The translations under genes were made by a program, and so were the position numbers. Positions 51,978 through 62,159 of a DNA stretch of 64,000 nt are shown piece after piece. Numbering within the stretch: the stretch's first letter is position 1; every line of letters begins with the position of its first letter. Below the pieces are notes generated by a model, which was not told the DNA's origin, did not search any database, and saw only the letters and a list, made by a program, of their open reading frames with translations. The stretch spans positions 3,286,001 to 3,350,000 of the forward strand of contig OZ252216.1 in assembly GCA_965248915.1 (NCBI GenBank). Reading direction: 5' to 3'. This DNA is from CBDFLA01 sp965248915 (lineage in GTDB: Bacteria; Pseudomonadota; Alphaproteobacteria; M2410).

Positions 51978-53057
51978 GTGGGCGATCGCGATAAAGAAAT
52001 TCAAGACTTCCTCTATGTGACGGGGTGGCAAGAGGCAACCCGAAGCCATGTCGCGGGCGACGCGTCAAATCGTCGGTACGAGCGAGTTCGACGGGGTGAT
52101 GGCACCACGGCCATCTTGATGGATGCGCCGCCCGATCCCCTTGATCAACCGCTTGATGGTGGCCGAGAAGCTTATGGCGACATTGCCCATTTGGCAAAAG
52201 ACTGCCGTCCCTTTGTCGCCGTCGCGCGTTACTTGAAGGCCCGTGGATTGAGCGCGCCTGAGATATTCCACTATGACTTCGAGCGCGGTTTCATCTTGCT
52301 TGAAGACCTCGGCGACCAAGTGTTTGGATCTCTCATTGACAAAGATGATGATCCGCAAAGTCAAGCACAACAACTCTATGAAACAGCGGTTGATGTCCTA
52401 ATTGAGTTTCACCGCCAAGAAACACCACCGGTCTTGCCTATCGATGGCGACGGCGACTATCAGCTACCAACCTATGATCCTCCGGCATTGACCATCGAAG
52501 TTGAACTGATGCTTGATTGGTATGCGCCAGCCAAATTGAACAAAGACATTGAGGCTTCGGAGCGCAAAGCTTTTGCGGCAATTTGGAGTGAGCTGATACC
52601 ACAAGCGACGATTGATCAAAGCGCTCTGACACTACGAGATTTTCATTCGCCGAACTTGATTTTGCTTCCCAAGCGAAGAGGCGTGCAACGGGTTGGTGTG
52701 ATTGATTTTCAAGACGGTCTCTTGGGTTCTCCCGCCTATGATCTTATGTCATTGGGGCAAGACGCGCGCCGCGATGTGCCAAGAGACTTGGAAAGGCGTC
52801 TCGTTGAGCGTTACCTGGCGGGACACCCAGACATCGACCCAGAGGCGTTCAGAACGGCCTATGCGGTTCTCGGCGCGCAACGCAATTCAAAGATCATTGG
52901 TATTTTCTGCCGACTTTGGAAGCGAGACGGAAAACCGGGTTACCTCCAACATATGCCAAGATTGTGGGATTATTTGGGGCGCAATCTCGAACATGCCGCC
53001 TTGTCAGATTACAAAGCTTGGATTGATCGAAACATACCAGCTGACAGTCGTAAGTGA
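51978..53057 (+). CDS. amgK: N-acetylmuramate/N-acetylglucosamine kinase
   Basis: About 359 residues from GTG 51978 (AAGGAAG upstream). It has the APH-type kinase fold with GDASNRRYERV in the N-lobe, the catalytic loop LRDFHSPNLILL and metal-binding VIDFQDGLLGSPAYDLMS. The COG3178 layout and the following murU-type gene identify it as AmgK, which phosphorylates MurNAc/GlcNAc at the anomeric position in peptidoglycan recycling. The pathway bypasses de novo UDP-MurNAc synthesis and can confer fosfomycin tolerance. Confidence 0.85.
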   Translation: MGDRDKEIQDFLYVTGWQEATRSHVAGDASNRRYERVRRGDGTTAILMDAPPDPLDQPLDGGREAYGDIAHLAKDCRPFVAVARYLKARGLSAPEIFHYDFERGFILLEDLGDQVFGSLIDKDDDPQSQAQQLYETAVDVLIEFHRQETPPVLPIDGDGDYQLPTYDPPALTIEVELMLDWYAPAKLNKDIEASERKAFAAIWSELIPQATIDQSALTLRDFHSPNLILLPKRRGVQRVGVIDFQDGLLGSPAYDLMSLGQDARRDVPRDLERRLVERYLAGHPDIDPEAFRTAYAVLGAQRNSKIIGIFCRLWKRDGKPGYLQHMPRLWDYLGRNLEHAALSDYKAWIDRNIPADSRK

Positions 53058-53068
53058 GGAGCGAGGCA

Positions 53069-53785
53069 GTGGCGCAAGCAATCAATACAGCCATGGTCAT
53101 GGCAGCAGGGTATGGCAAACGAATGCGTCCCTTGACTGACAATCTGCCCAAGCCCCTCATTGAGGCTGGCGGCAAGTTGTTGATCGATCACGTGCTCGAC
53201 AGGTTGTCCGACGCTGGCGTTGAGAAAGCGGTGGTCAATGTGCACTACAAAGCCGAACTCGTGCGCGCCCACATGGCTACAAGAGGTTCGCCCCAGATCG
53301 TCATTTCAGATGAGACGGATGAGTTGTTGGAAACCGGGGGCGGTGTCAAAAAGGCGCTACCTGATCTTGGCCCAAACCCTTTTCTCGTTTGCAATTCTGA
53401 CGCCTTTTGGATTGAAGACGGTCAGAGCAATATGGACAGGTTGATCGCCGCTTGGGACGATCAGATCATGGATGCGCTCATTCTTGTTGCGCCAGTTGAA
53501 CGGACTGTTGGTTTCACCGGGCGCGGGGACTTTCATTTGGACGACGACGGTCGCCTGACACGGCGCGGCCCAGAAGAAAACGCGCTTCTGATGATGGCTG
53601 GCGTTCACATCATGGCGCCAATACTCTTAGAGGGCGCGCCAGACGGGCCGTTTTCAACCAACATTCTGTGGGACAAGGCCGCCGCCAGTGGGCGTCTCTA
53701 CGGATGTCGACTTGAAGGTCTCTGGCTACACGCAAGCTCGTACTCTGATCTGCAAGAAATCGAAGAGACGGTGGCCAGTTTGTGA
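53069..53785 (+). CDS. murU: N-acetylmuramate-1-phosphate uridylyltransferase
   Basis: About 238 residues. GTG 53069 has GAGGAG about 8 bases upstream; GTG 53054 would overlap the amgK stop. It has the nucleotidyltransferase signature MVMAAGYGKRMRPLT and LPKPLIEAGGKLLIDH, with a metal Asp in CNSDAFW. It makes UDP-MurNAc from the AmgK product. Its stop overlaps the addB start (GTGA). Confidence 0.87.
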   Translation: MAQAINTAMVMAAGYGKRMRPLTDNLPKPLIEAGGKLLIDHVLDRLSDAGVEKAVVNVHYKAELVRAHMATRGSPQIVISDETDELLETGGGVKKALPDLGPNPFLVCNSDAFWIEDGQSNMDRLIAAWDDQIMDALILVAPVERTVGFTGRGDFHLDDDGRLTRRGPEENALLMMAGVHIMAPILLEGAPDGPFSTNILWDKAAASGRLYGCRLEGLWLHASSYSDLQEIEETVASL

Positions 53786-56700
53786 ACAGCAAGGACAACC
53801 CTATCCGAAACAAAATCTTCACCATCCCAGCTGGCGCGCCATTTGCGCGGGATTTGGTGGCGGGCATCTTGGAGATTTTTGCCGACGAAGCAGATCCTCT
53901 GAAACTTGCTGCGGTGACGATACTCTTGCCAACCCGTCGGGCGGTACGTGCGGTCGCTGACGCGTTTTTACAGCAATCAAAGGGAAAACCGCTCATCCTC
54001 CCTGTCTTGCGACCCATCGGCGATGTGGAGGAAGAAGCCCTCATTTTCGATCAAGGAACGACCTCCACTTTAGGTGACGATCTTGAGAGCGATCTCCGCC
54101 CATCAATCTCGCCCTTGCGCCGACAACTTCTCCTGTCACGGCTTATCGTGGCTTGGTCGAGAGCGGAATCAAAGTCAGGGCGCGATCGAAATGCGCTCGG
54201 CCTTGGACCCGCGGCAGCCCTCGCCGCCGAACTCGCAACTTTCATGGATTTGGTTGAGACCGAGCAGGCTGATCTGTCGGGGCTATCCACGCTTGCGCCG
54301 GACGCCTTTGCCGCCCATTGGCAAGAGACAGTGGATTTTCTCCAATTTGTGACCGAGGTTTGGCCGAAAATTCTCAATGATGAGAGGGTGATCAATCCGG
54401 CGGCGCGCCGCAGTGAGCTGATCAAAGCCCAAGCGTTGCTCTGGCGGGAAAAACGACCTGAGGCCCCGATCATTCTCGCCGGCTCTACGGGGTCTATTCC
54501 GGCGACCGTGAGTTTGATGCAGGCCATACGTTCTCTCCCAAACGGCACCCTCGTTTTGCCTGGCCTTGATCTTGATCTGGATGAGAAGTCTTGGAACGCT
54601 GTCCGTGAAAGCCATCCGCAATTTGGACTGAAAGAACTTATCAGGCGATTGGGGGCGGACAGGTCGACCGTTGAAACATGGTCACACGGGAACGCTCTAA
54701 AGACGCCCGCTCTGCGGCGAGAGATTATTCAAGAGGCTTTGCGCCCGGCGGAAACCACCGACATGTGGCGCAAGGTTTTGCAAAAGGGCAAGAATGCCGC
54801 CGATGTCAAAAGCGCCTTTGAAAGTTTCTCAGTGATCGAAGCGGCAGATCCTGGGGAAGAAGCACGGACCATCGCTTTGGTCATGCGTCAGACGATAGAA
54901 GAGCCAGGCCAAACTGCGGTGCTCGTGACACCGGACCGAAACCTAGCGCGCCGCGTCTCAGGCGAGTTACGGCGCTGGGGGTTGGAGGTAAACGATTCGG
55001 CGGGAACGCCATTGGATCGAACGCCACCAGGGACGTTCCTGAAATCTGTCTTGCGCTGTTGGCAACACGACTTTCACCCCATCGATGTTTTGAGCTTGTT
55101 GAAACATCCTTTGTGTCATTTAGGAAGGGCTCGCCCGAAGTTGCGGGCCTTGGCGGCACAACTCGAAGTGGATGTCCTGCGTGGGCCAAGACCCGCATCT
55201 GGTTTGGAAGGGCTGCGCCAGCGCGCGAATTCGCTGAAGGAAAACAAACTCCATACCCTCCTGATTGACGCGCTGTCGGACGCCTTTCACCCATTGGAAG
55301 AAATTTCCGAACAGTCTTCTCCCGGAGAAGTTCTCATCGCTGCCCTCGTCAGAACTGCAGAAGCAATCTCATGTGAGACTTCGACCGAGGAACAAAAACT
55401 CTGGCGCGGGGGCGCAGGGGAGGCGGCTGCAAATTTTATGAGCGAACTCCTCGCTGAAGCAGATGCGATGCCCCTGCTATCTCTCATTGAGTTTTCGTCG
55501 CTTCTCGATGTGCTCATGGCGGCTCGTGTGGTACGGCCGCGCTATGGGACGCATCCCAGATTGTTCATCTGGGGTCCGCTGGAAGCGCGTTTACAAGAGG
55601 CCGACACGATCATTCTTGGCGGTCTCAACGAAAAGACCTGGCCTGCCGAGGCCAATGTCGATCCTTGGCTCTCGCGCCCGATGAGGCGCGCTCTAGGATT
55701 ACCATCACCAGAGCGACGGATCGGACTTGCAGCCCATGACTTTGCCCAATTGGCGTCGGCTCCTCGTGTCATCCTCACACGATCTGAAAGAGAAGGCAGT
55801 GCGCCAACGGTCCCATCCCGTTGGTTGATGCGGTTGCAAAACATGATGAAGGGGCTGGAAGCGCCGGAATGTCTGGCGGAGCAGGTCGATTTTTTGAACT
55901 GGTCACGGCAGATGGACAAACCAGACCAGTTGGCGTCCGCCGAGGAGCCCAGGCCCAAGCCCCCACTCTCCGCGCGCCCAAGAAAAATGTCCGTCACAGA
56001 GGTGGAGCGTTGGATACGTGATCCCTACGCCATCTACGCTGAGCGCATTCTTGGCCTCGGCATCCTCGAACCGATTGATGCGGACGCAACGGCAATGGAG
56101 CGGGGGATCATCGTCCACAACACCCTTGAAAATTTTGTAAGAGCATATCCGAAAGAGCTTCCTAAAAATGCCCATGAGAAACTCATCGAAATGGGTCGAG
56201 AAGAGTTCATGTCTGTTGCACCGTCGCCTGACGTCGAGAGATTCTGGTGGCCCAGGTTCTTGAGTGTGGCGGAGTGGTTTGTGGAGTGGGAAAGAGAGCG
56301 ACGATCAGAGGTGCTGCCATTGGCGGTGGAGGCAAAGGCAACCCATACAATCAAGACAAAAGGTGGATCGTTCGAATTGACCGCGCGCGCTGATCGCATC
56401 GACAAGTGGAAAGCGGACGGAAGTATCGGAATCTATGATTACAAGACCGGCACCGCCCCAACCAAACGTCAGGTCTCTGCTGGCCTGTCTCCCCAACTGA
56501 CCCTCGAGGCTCTCATTGCCCAAGAAGGGGGATTTGAGCGTGTCGGCAAACCATCTGTTACGGAACTTGCCTATATCGAACTCAAAGGCGGCGACCCGGC
56601 CGGAGAAGTGAAACTGATGGATGAGGACGTTCAGGGTCTGATATCCGCGGTGCGTGAAGGACTGCAAACCCTGATCAATCTCTACGACCAGGAAGAGACC

Positions 56701-56802
56701 CCTTACCTATCGCGGTTGCGCCCCATGTTTGACGCCTATCCAGGTCGGTACGATCACTTAGCGCGCGTGAAAGAATGGTCGGTCTATGGATCGAAGGATT
56801 AG
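53782..56802 (+). CDS. addB: Double-strand break repair protein AddB
   Basis: A 1006-residue protein starting at a GTG that overlaps the murU stop by four bases. The N-terminal half resembles an inactivated helicase fold (ILLPTRRAVRAVADA). The C-terminal PD-(D/E)XK nuclease has ADRIDKW and IGIYDYKTGTAP with the catalytic Asp and Lys. With AddA it resects broken DNA ends for RecA loading, the alphaproteobacterial counterpart of RecBCD. Confidence 0.93.
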   Translation: MNSKDNPIRNKIFTIPAGAPFARDLVAGILEIFADEADPLKLAAVTILLPTRRAVRAVADAFLQQSKGKPLILPVLRPIGDVEEEALIFDQGTTSTLGDDLESDLRPSISPLRRQLLLSRLIVAWSRAESKSGRDRNALGLGPAAALAAELATFMDLVETEQADLSGLSTLAPDAFAAHWQETVDFLQFVTEVWPKILNDERVINPAARRSELIKAQALLWREKRPEAPIILAGSTGSIPATVSLMQAIRSLPNGTLVLPGLDLDLDEKSWNAVRESHPQFGLKELIRRLGADRSTVETWSHGNALKTPALRREIIQEALRPAETTDMWRKVLQKGKNAADVKSAFESFSVIEAADPGEEARTIALVMRQTIEEPGQTAVLVTPDRNLARRVSGELRRWGLEVNDSAGTPLDRTPPGTFLKSVLRCWQHDFHPIDVLSLLKHPLCHLGRARPKLRALAAQLEVDVLRGPRPASGLEGLRQRANSLKENKLHTLLIDALSDAFHPLEEISEQSSPGEVLIAALVRTAEAISCETSTEEQKLWRGGAGEAAANFMSELLAEADAMPLLSLIEFSSLLDVLMAARVVRPRYGTHPRLFIWGPLEARLQEADTIILGGLNEKTWPAEANVDPWLSRPMRRALGLPSPERRIGLAAHDFAQLASAPRVILTRSEREGSAPTVPSRWLMRLQNMMKGLEAPECLAEQVDFLNWSRQMDKPDQLASAEEPRPKPPLSARPRKMSVTEVERWIRDPYAIYAERILGLGILEPIDADATAMERGIIVHNTLENFVRAYPKELPKNAHEKLIEMGREEFMSVAPSPDVERFWWPRFLSVAEWFVEWERERRSEVLPLAVEAKATHTIKTKGGSFELTARADRIDKWKADGSIGIYDYKTGTAPTKRQVSAGLSPQLTLEALIAQEGGFERVGKPSVTELAYIELKGGDPAGEVKLMDEDVQGLISAVREGLQTLINLYDQEETPYLSRLRPMFDAYPGRYDHLARVKEWSVYGSKD

Positions 56803-56804
56803 AG

Positions 56805-59800
56805 ATGGCTGATCACATCATCGACCTACACACGGAAAAGCGAAATCGCTCACTGGAAAACCAGCGAACCGCTGCCGACCCTTTTCGTTCAGCCTGGGTT
56901 TCTGCCAACGCCGGAACCGGCAAGACCAAAGTGCTGACCGACCGCGTCATCCGACTTCTCCTCGCTGACACAGACCCGTCCCGTATTCTGTGTCTGACCT
57001 ATACCAAGGCTGCAGCCTCCGAGATGGCTAACCGACTGTTTCAGCGCTTGGGCGAATGGGCGGTTCAGACCGACGATGTTCTCAAAAAGAATATTGAAGA
57101 TCTGGTTGGTGAACCGGTGAGTCGAGAAACCCTTGGTCCCGCCCGCCGTCTCTTCGCGCGCGCATTGGAGACGCCAGGCGGGCTCAAGATTCAGACAATC
57201 CACGCTTTTGCCCAAGCCGTCCTCAAACGATTTCCATTGGAGGCGGCGGTTTCACCTCATTTTGAGATTTTGGACGACCGCACGTCAGCCGAACTGGCTT
57301 TTGAAGCCCGGCAGAATGTTTTTGAGAGAATTGATCAAGAGCCCCACACCGATCTCGCCCGCGCCGGAAAAGATCTAGTTGCGAGATTAAACGAGACAAC
57401 GTTGGATACGGTCATCAAAGCCGTCATTTCCGCCCGTGAGCAAATCACGGACATCATGAAGTCTTGGGGCGAGGTTGAAAGCTACATCGATCATTTAAGG
57501 TCAGAGCTAGGGTTAGGCCTTGAGGAAACCGAAGCGACAATTTTTGAGAATGCAGTTGCGGCGGCCGGTGCGAAAGAAGAAAGCCTTAAGCAAGCCATGG
57601 AGGCTTTGGTTGAAGGCGGCACTAACGATCAAAAACACGCCGCGATCCTCTCTGCTTTCTTATGCTCTGAGGACAAAGAGGGCGCATACGGCGACTACCT
57701 AACTTTGTTTTTGACGGGTACCGGGGCACCTCGAAAAAAACTTGTCACAAACCCGATTGAGAAAAAGTTTCCTGGCACCGAGAAGATCTTGCACGATGAA
57801 CAAGAGAGAGTCATCGCAAGCCAACAAAAAATGTGTGCCGCCAATGCTGTCGCTGCAACGCAAAGTCTCTTTGTCTTTGCCAATGCCCTCATCCCCGAAC
57901 TTGCGCGGCTCAAATCCTTAAGCGGCAAACTCGACTACGATGACCTCATCACCTCCATGGCGGGTCTCGTTTCAAGTCCGGACGCAGCTTGGGTCCAATA
58001 CAAATTGGATGGTGGTATTGACCACATCCTTGTCGACGAAGCGCAAGACACCAGCCCAGCACAATGGAACATCGTCAAACAGCTCGCAGCGGAGTTTTTC
58101 TATAGTTCCAGCGCCTTTGAAGAAAGAGACATCGAACTAGGGCGGACGATCTTTGCTGTCGGCGATGAAAAACAGTCGATTTACTCATTTCAAGGTGTCG
58201 AGCCAAAACAATTTGGGGTCGAAAGGTCGCACTACGAGGGTTACGTGACAGGGGCAGGGCGCGCATTTGCAAGCGTTGATCTGACCCTGTCTTTTCGTTC
58301 AACCCGAGAGATCTTGAAGGCGGTCGACAGTGTTTTTGAACCAGCCGAAGTCTTAAAAGGTCTCAATTCCACCGGAGAAAAAATCGAACATGAAGCCGCA
58401 AGAGTGGCGGCGCAAGGTCTGGTGGAGCTTTGGCCAACAGTGCCAGTCGAGAAAGGTGAGGATCGAGACGCTTGGGATGCACCGTTGGGTCGTGCGGCTA
58501 CGTCTTCGCCGCGTGCAGTTCTTGCGGGACGCATTGCTGACCAAATCGAAACCTGGATCGGTGGTCAAGAGCCTGCGATCAAAGGTGGCAAAGCAATCAC
58601 AGCCGGGGACATTATGATCCTTGTCCGAAAACGCGACACGTTCGTTGATGAAATGATCCGCGCACTGAAACAAAAAGGAATTCCTGTTGCCGGCCGCGAC
58701 CGAATGGTTCTCACCGATCAATTGGCTGTCATGGATTTGATGGCGATCGGAAATTTCGCGTTGTTGCCCGAAGATGACTTGACGCTAGGCGTTGTTCTAA
58801 AATCCCCCATCATTGGACTTACGGAAGAAGAGCTTTTCGACCTTGCTTTCGAGCGGCAAGGCACGCTCTGGCAGTCTCTATTTGAAAAGCGAGAAACATC
58901 CTTAAAGATTGCCGCAGCACACAGGTCGCTTGCCGCCATTTTGGCGCGGGTCGAAACCCACCCCCCTTATGAGTTTTTTGCGCGAGTTCTGAGCACTGTT
59001 GGGGAGGATGGAGGGTCCGGACGCCAAAGCTTCTTGCGTCGTTTGGGTCCAGAAGCCGCCGACCCGATTGATGAATTCCTCAATCTGGCTTTAGACTACG
59101 AAGGCGTCGAAGCGCCTACCTTGCAAGGGTTCTTGGCTTGGGTGCAGGCTGACGCCTCTGACATTCGGCGCGAATTTGATCATGAGGTCAACCAGGTCCG
59201 CGTCCTGACAGTGCATGGCTCAAAAGGGTTGCAGGCGCCGATCGTCTTGTTGCCAGACACATGTTCCATGCCAAGTAGTAGAAGCGATTCCAAATTGGTC
59301 TCTTTCAATGGAGAAAGAGGTCCCTATTTGTTATGGCGGCAAAGCACCAACGACGAGGATGAAAGAACCAAGGAGGTTCGTCAGAACCTTTCAGTGGCCC
59401 GGGAAGAAGAACAACGGCGACTTCTCTACGTGGCGATGACGCGAGCGCGAGATCGACTGTATGTTTCCGGTTATGAGACCGGCCGAAAGAGACCAGACGG
59501 GTGTTGGTACGAATTGGTCGAGAAGGCCGTCAAACATCAGATGTCGGAAGAACAGTCGTTTTGGGGCGAAACGGTCTGGCGTCTTGAGTTACCAAGGATC
59601 GGTGATGCAAGCCCCATCGAGGACAGTTCAGAAAAAACGCTGATACAAGCAAACCCGCCTCAAGAATTACCTCTCTGGGTATCCAAAAAGATTGAGGTCC
59701 CCGAAGAGCCAAAACAGATCCTAGCACCGTCGAAGCTAACAGGTGATGAGGAGGTTCTGGTCGAAGACGCGCCATTGTCACCGATCATCGAAGGAGGCAC

Positions 59801-60320
59801 AGATCGATTTCGCCGGGGGTCCCTGATCCACAAATTGTTACAGTATCTGCCAGATGTCGATGCGGGCGCTCGCAAAGACGCGTCGCGTCGCTATTTGGAA
59901 CTCAATGCAGAAGATCTTTCGGATGGTCACCGAGAGGCCCTGATTGATGAAGTGTTTCGCGTCTTGACCGATTCGCAGTTTGCGCCAATTTTTGGGCTTG
60001 GCAGCATGGCCGAAGCACCTTTGGTGGGTTGTTTGTCAGGGTCCGACTTGGAGCTGAACGGTCAGATCGACCGGCTTTTGGTGACCAAAGACCGCGTTCT
60101 CGTTGTGGATTACAAGACCAACCGTCCACCGCCAAAAATCGCCTCTGAAGTATCACCACTCTACATCCGTCAAATGGCCGCTTACCGCGCTTTGTTGCAG
60201 GAGATCTGCCCTGATCGCGAGGTCTTTTGCGCTCTGCTCTGGACCGACGGCCCAACCCTGATGGCACTTCCAAATGAGATTTTGGACCAGGAAATCGTAA
60301 GGATTCGTGAGATCTCCTAA
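56805..60320 (+). CDS. addA: Double-strand break repair helicase AddA
   Basis: A 1171-residue UvrD-like helicase-nuclease. The Walker A is VSANAGTGKTKVLTDR (near 35-50), motif II DEAQDTSPAQW, motif III GDEKQSIYSFQG, motif IV LTLSFRST, motif V TVHGSKGLQAPIV and motif VI LLYVAMTRARDRL. The C-terminal nuclease core is LNGQIDRLLV with VVDYKTNRPP. The ATG at 56805 lies two bases after the addB stop, with GAAGGA upstream. Confidence 0.95.
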   Translation: MADHIIDLHTEKRNRSLENQRTAADPFRSAWVSANAGTGKTKVLTDRVIRLLLADTDPSRILCLTYTKAAASEMANRLFQRLGEWAVQTDDVLKKNIEDLVGEPVSRETLGPARRLFARALETPGGLKIQTIHAFAQAVLKRFPLEAAVSPHFEILDDRTSAELAFEARQNVFERIDQEPHTDLARAGKDLVARLNETTLDTVIKAVISAREQITDIMKSWGEVESYIDHLRSELGLGLEETEATIFENAVAAAGAKEESLKQAMEALVEGGTNDQKHAAILSAFLCSEDKEGAYGDYLTLFLTGTGAPRKKLVTNPIEKKFPGTEKILHDEQERVIASQQKMCAANAVAATQSLFVFANALIPELARLKSLSGKLDYDDLITSMAGLVSSPDAAWVQYKLDGGIDHILVDEAQDTSPAQWNIVKQLAAEFFYSSSAFEERDIELGRTIFAVGDEKQSIYSFQGVEPKQFGVERSHYEGYVTGAGRAFASVDLTLSFRSTREILKAVDSVFEPAEVLKGLNSTGEKIEHEAARVAAQGLVELWPTVPVEKGEDRDAWDAPLGRAATSSPRAVLAGRIADQIETWIGGQEPAIKGGKAITAGDIMILVRKRDTFVDEMIRALKQKGIPVAGRDRMVLTDQLAVMDLMAIGNFALLPEDDLTLGVVLKSPIIGLTEEELFDLAFERQGTLWQSLFEKRETSLKIAAAHRSLAAILARVETHPPYEFFARVLSTVGEDGGSGRQSFLRRLGPEAADPIDEFLNLALDYEGVEAPTLQGFLAWVQADASDIRREFDHEVNQVRVLTVHGSKGLQAPIVLLPDTCSMPSSRSDSKLVSFNGERGPYLLWRQSTNDEDERTKEVRQNLSVAREEEQRRLLYVAMTRARDRLYVSGYETGRKRPDGCWYELVEKAVKHQMSEEQSFWGETVWRLELPRIGDASPIEDSSEKTLIQANPPQELPLWVSKKIEVPEEPKQILAPSKLTGDEEVLVEDAPLSPIIEGGTDRFRRGSLIHKLLQYLPDVDAGARKDASRRYLELNAEDLSDGHREALIDEVFRVLTDSQFAPIFGLGSMAEAPLVGCLSGSDLELNGQIDRLLVTKDRVLVVDYKTNRPPPKIASEVSPLYIRQMAAYRALLQEICPDREVFCALLWTDGPTLMALPNEILDQEIVRIREIS

Positions 60321-60494
60321 GCTAATCTGTGACGAATGACCGCAAAGGCGCCGCTGCGACGATCGCGGTGCTTGACCTATGCCAGGGTCGTTCCTAGATT
60401 CCACGTTCGCTTCGGGAAAAGGGCGTTCGTCCAATCCGGGCAGTATAGTTTAGAGGCGTCAGAATCTGGCACTGTATCTTTGAAAGGACCGACC

Positions 60495-60815
60495 ATGACA
60501 GCAACACATGTAACTGATGGCTCATTTGAGAATGACGTGATTGAGTCGTCGAAACCTGTTGTCGTGGATTTCTGGGCCGAATGGTGTGGGCCTTGTAAAC
60601 AAATATCGCCTGCGCTTGAAGAGATCGCGGAAGAAATGTCCGGTGAAGTCACCGTTGCCAAAATAAACATTGATGAGAATCCGCAAGTACCTGGGAAATA
60701 CGGCGTACGCGGAATACCAACCCTCATGATTTTTCAGGACGGTCAAGTAACCGCCACGAAAGTTGGCGCGGTTCCAAAAAGTCAGATCGCTGATTGGATC
60801 AAATCGTCGATTTAG
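60495..60815 (+). CDS. trxA: Thioredoxin
   Basis: A 106-residue classical thioredoxin with the active site WCGPCK (C31, C34), DFWAEW before it and the cis-Pro loop GIPTLMIF. It reduces cytoplasmic disulfides, including in ribonucleotide reductase. AAAGGA six bases before ATG 60495 fixes the start; the open frame extends about 50 residues further but is not thioredoxin-like. It lies 174 bases after addA and converges on folC with a three-base gap. Confidence 0.96.
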   Translation: MTATHVTDGSFENDVIESSKPVVVDFWAEWCGPCKQISPALEEIAEEMSGEVTVAKINIDENPQVPGKYGVRGIPTLMIFQDGQVTATKVGAVPKSQIADWIKSSI

Positions 60816-60818
60816 TAA

Positions 60819-62126
60819 TTAGCCATTCTCTTTGAGAACGCTTCCAGCCAGATAGAGTGAACCACAAATCAAAACCCGCGGTGCATCTTGAGGTCGAGCC
60901 ATGATTTGCCGCAAGGCATCTTCAACACTTGCCGCCGTGTCGGCTTCCATACCAATTTGACGGGCGTGTTCGTAAAGATCACCAGCGCTATAGGCGGCTT
61001 CTTCTGCTTCAATACCAACAGTGCTCACATGTTTGGCAAGGCCGCGAAAGGGCTCAAGAAAGGCTTGCGCGTCCTTTTGCGACATCATGCCGAAGATAAG
61101 AAAGAGAGGCCGGGGTGCTTTGTCCTCCATATCGGCCAGCGTCTCCGCCAGTGACTGTGCGGCAAGCGGGTTATGTCCGCCGTCGAGCCAGATTTCGACA
61201 TCCTGGCCAGCAAGCTCGACAAGGGGCCCGGTGGTGAGACGCTGCATCCGGGCCGGCCATACTGCATTTTTGAGGCCTCGCGCGAGGGCGGTCTCATTGT
61301 CTTGCAGCGTTGCGAGGGCTCGGGCTGCCGCAATGGCGGTTCCTGCATTGTCCATTTGATGGCGTCCGACCAGTTTTGGTAAGGGAAGGTCAACAAGCCC
61401 TTGCTCATCTTGGAAAACCAGGCGGCCGTGTTCTTCAAACACCGTCCAATCTTGTCCAAAGATCGAAAGAGGTGCCCCAACGACCTCTGCTTCTTCTTGA
61501 AGAATGGCCAATACTTCATCTGATTGCGTCGCCACTATTGCGGGGCAATTCTTCTTAAAGATCCCGGCTTTTTCCCTCGCGATGGCTTTGACGTCATCCC
61601 CTAAGAAATTTTGGTGATCGAGATCGATCGGTGTGATGATGGACAGAGCAGGTTTGTCGATGACATTGGTGGCGTCAAACCGTCCCCCCAATCCTACTTC
61701 CAAGAGAAGCACGTCGGCAGGAGTTCTCGAAAATGCAACAAAGGCCGCTGCCGTTGTAATTTCGAAATAGGTTATGGGGTCACCCTGGTTCGCGGTTTCG
61801 CACTCCATGAGGATATCCGCGAGAAGATCCTCTTCGATGAAATGTCCTGCGAGCCCAATCCTCTCATGGAAGTGCACAAGATGAGGGGACGTGTAGGTGT
61901 GCACAAGCAGTCCCGCCGCCTCATGCATTGCTTTGAGAAATGCAAGAGTTGATCCTTTGCCATTGGTTCCGGCGATATGAACCACGGGCGGTAGGTTCAG
62001 GTGCGGATTCCCTAGGCGCTCAAGCAACCGTTCAATGCGGGTCAATTCCAGATCAATGAGTTTTTGGTGCAGCAAATGCAGCCGCTCCAAAATCGTCGCG
62101 CTGGAGCAGAGGTCTTGAACATCCAT
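60819..62126 (-). CDS. folC: Folylpolyglutamate/dihydrofolate synthase
   Basis: A 435-residue Mur-ligase-type enzyme that adds glutamate to dihydropteroate and to folates. It has the P-loop HIAGTNGKGSTLAFL, the substrate loop TSPHLVHFHERIGL, the metal site in LEVGLGGRFDATN and the C-terminal DGGHNPLA. It is downstream of accD on the same strand with a gap of about 30 bases. Confidence 0.95.
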   Translation of the reverse strand: MDVQDLCSSATILERLHLLHQKLIDLELTRIERLLERLGNPHLNLPPVVHIAGTNGKGSTLAFLKAMHEAAGLLVHTYTSPHLVHFHERIGLAGHFIEEDLLADILMECETANQGDPITYFEITTAAAFVAFSRTPADVLLLEVGLGGRFDATNVIDKPALSIITPIDLDHQNFLGDDVKAIAREKAGIFKKNCPAIVATQSDEVLAILQEEAEVVGAPLSIFGQDWTVFEEHGRLVFQDEQGLVDLPLPKLVGRHQMDNAGTAIAAARALATLQDNETALARGLKNAVWPARMQRLTTGPLVELAGQDVEIWLDGGHNPLAAQSLAETLADMEDKAPRPLFLIFGMMSQKDAQAFLEPFRGLAKHVSTVGIEAEEAAYSAGDLYEHARQIGMEADTAASVEDALRQIMARPQDAPRVLICGSLYLAGSVLKENG

Positions 62127-62159
62127 TGTTAGCGTTGCCTTTGATCGCTGAATTGGAGA

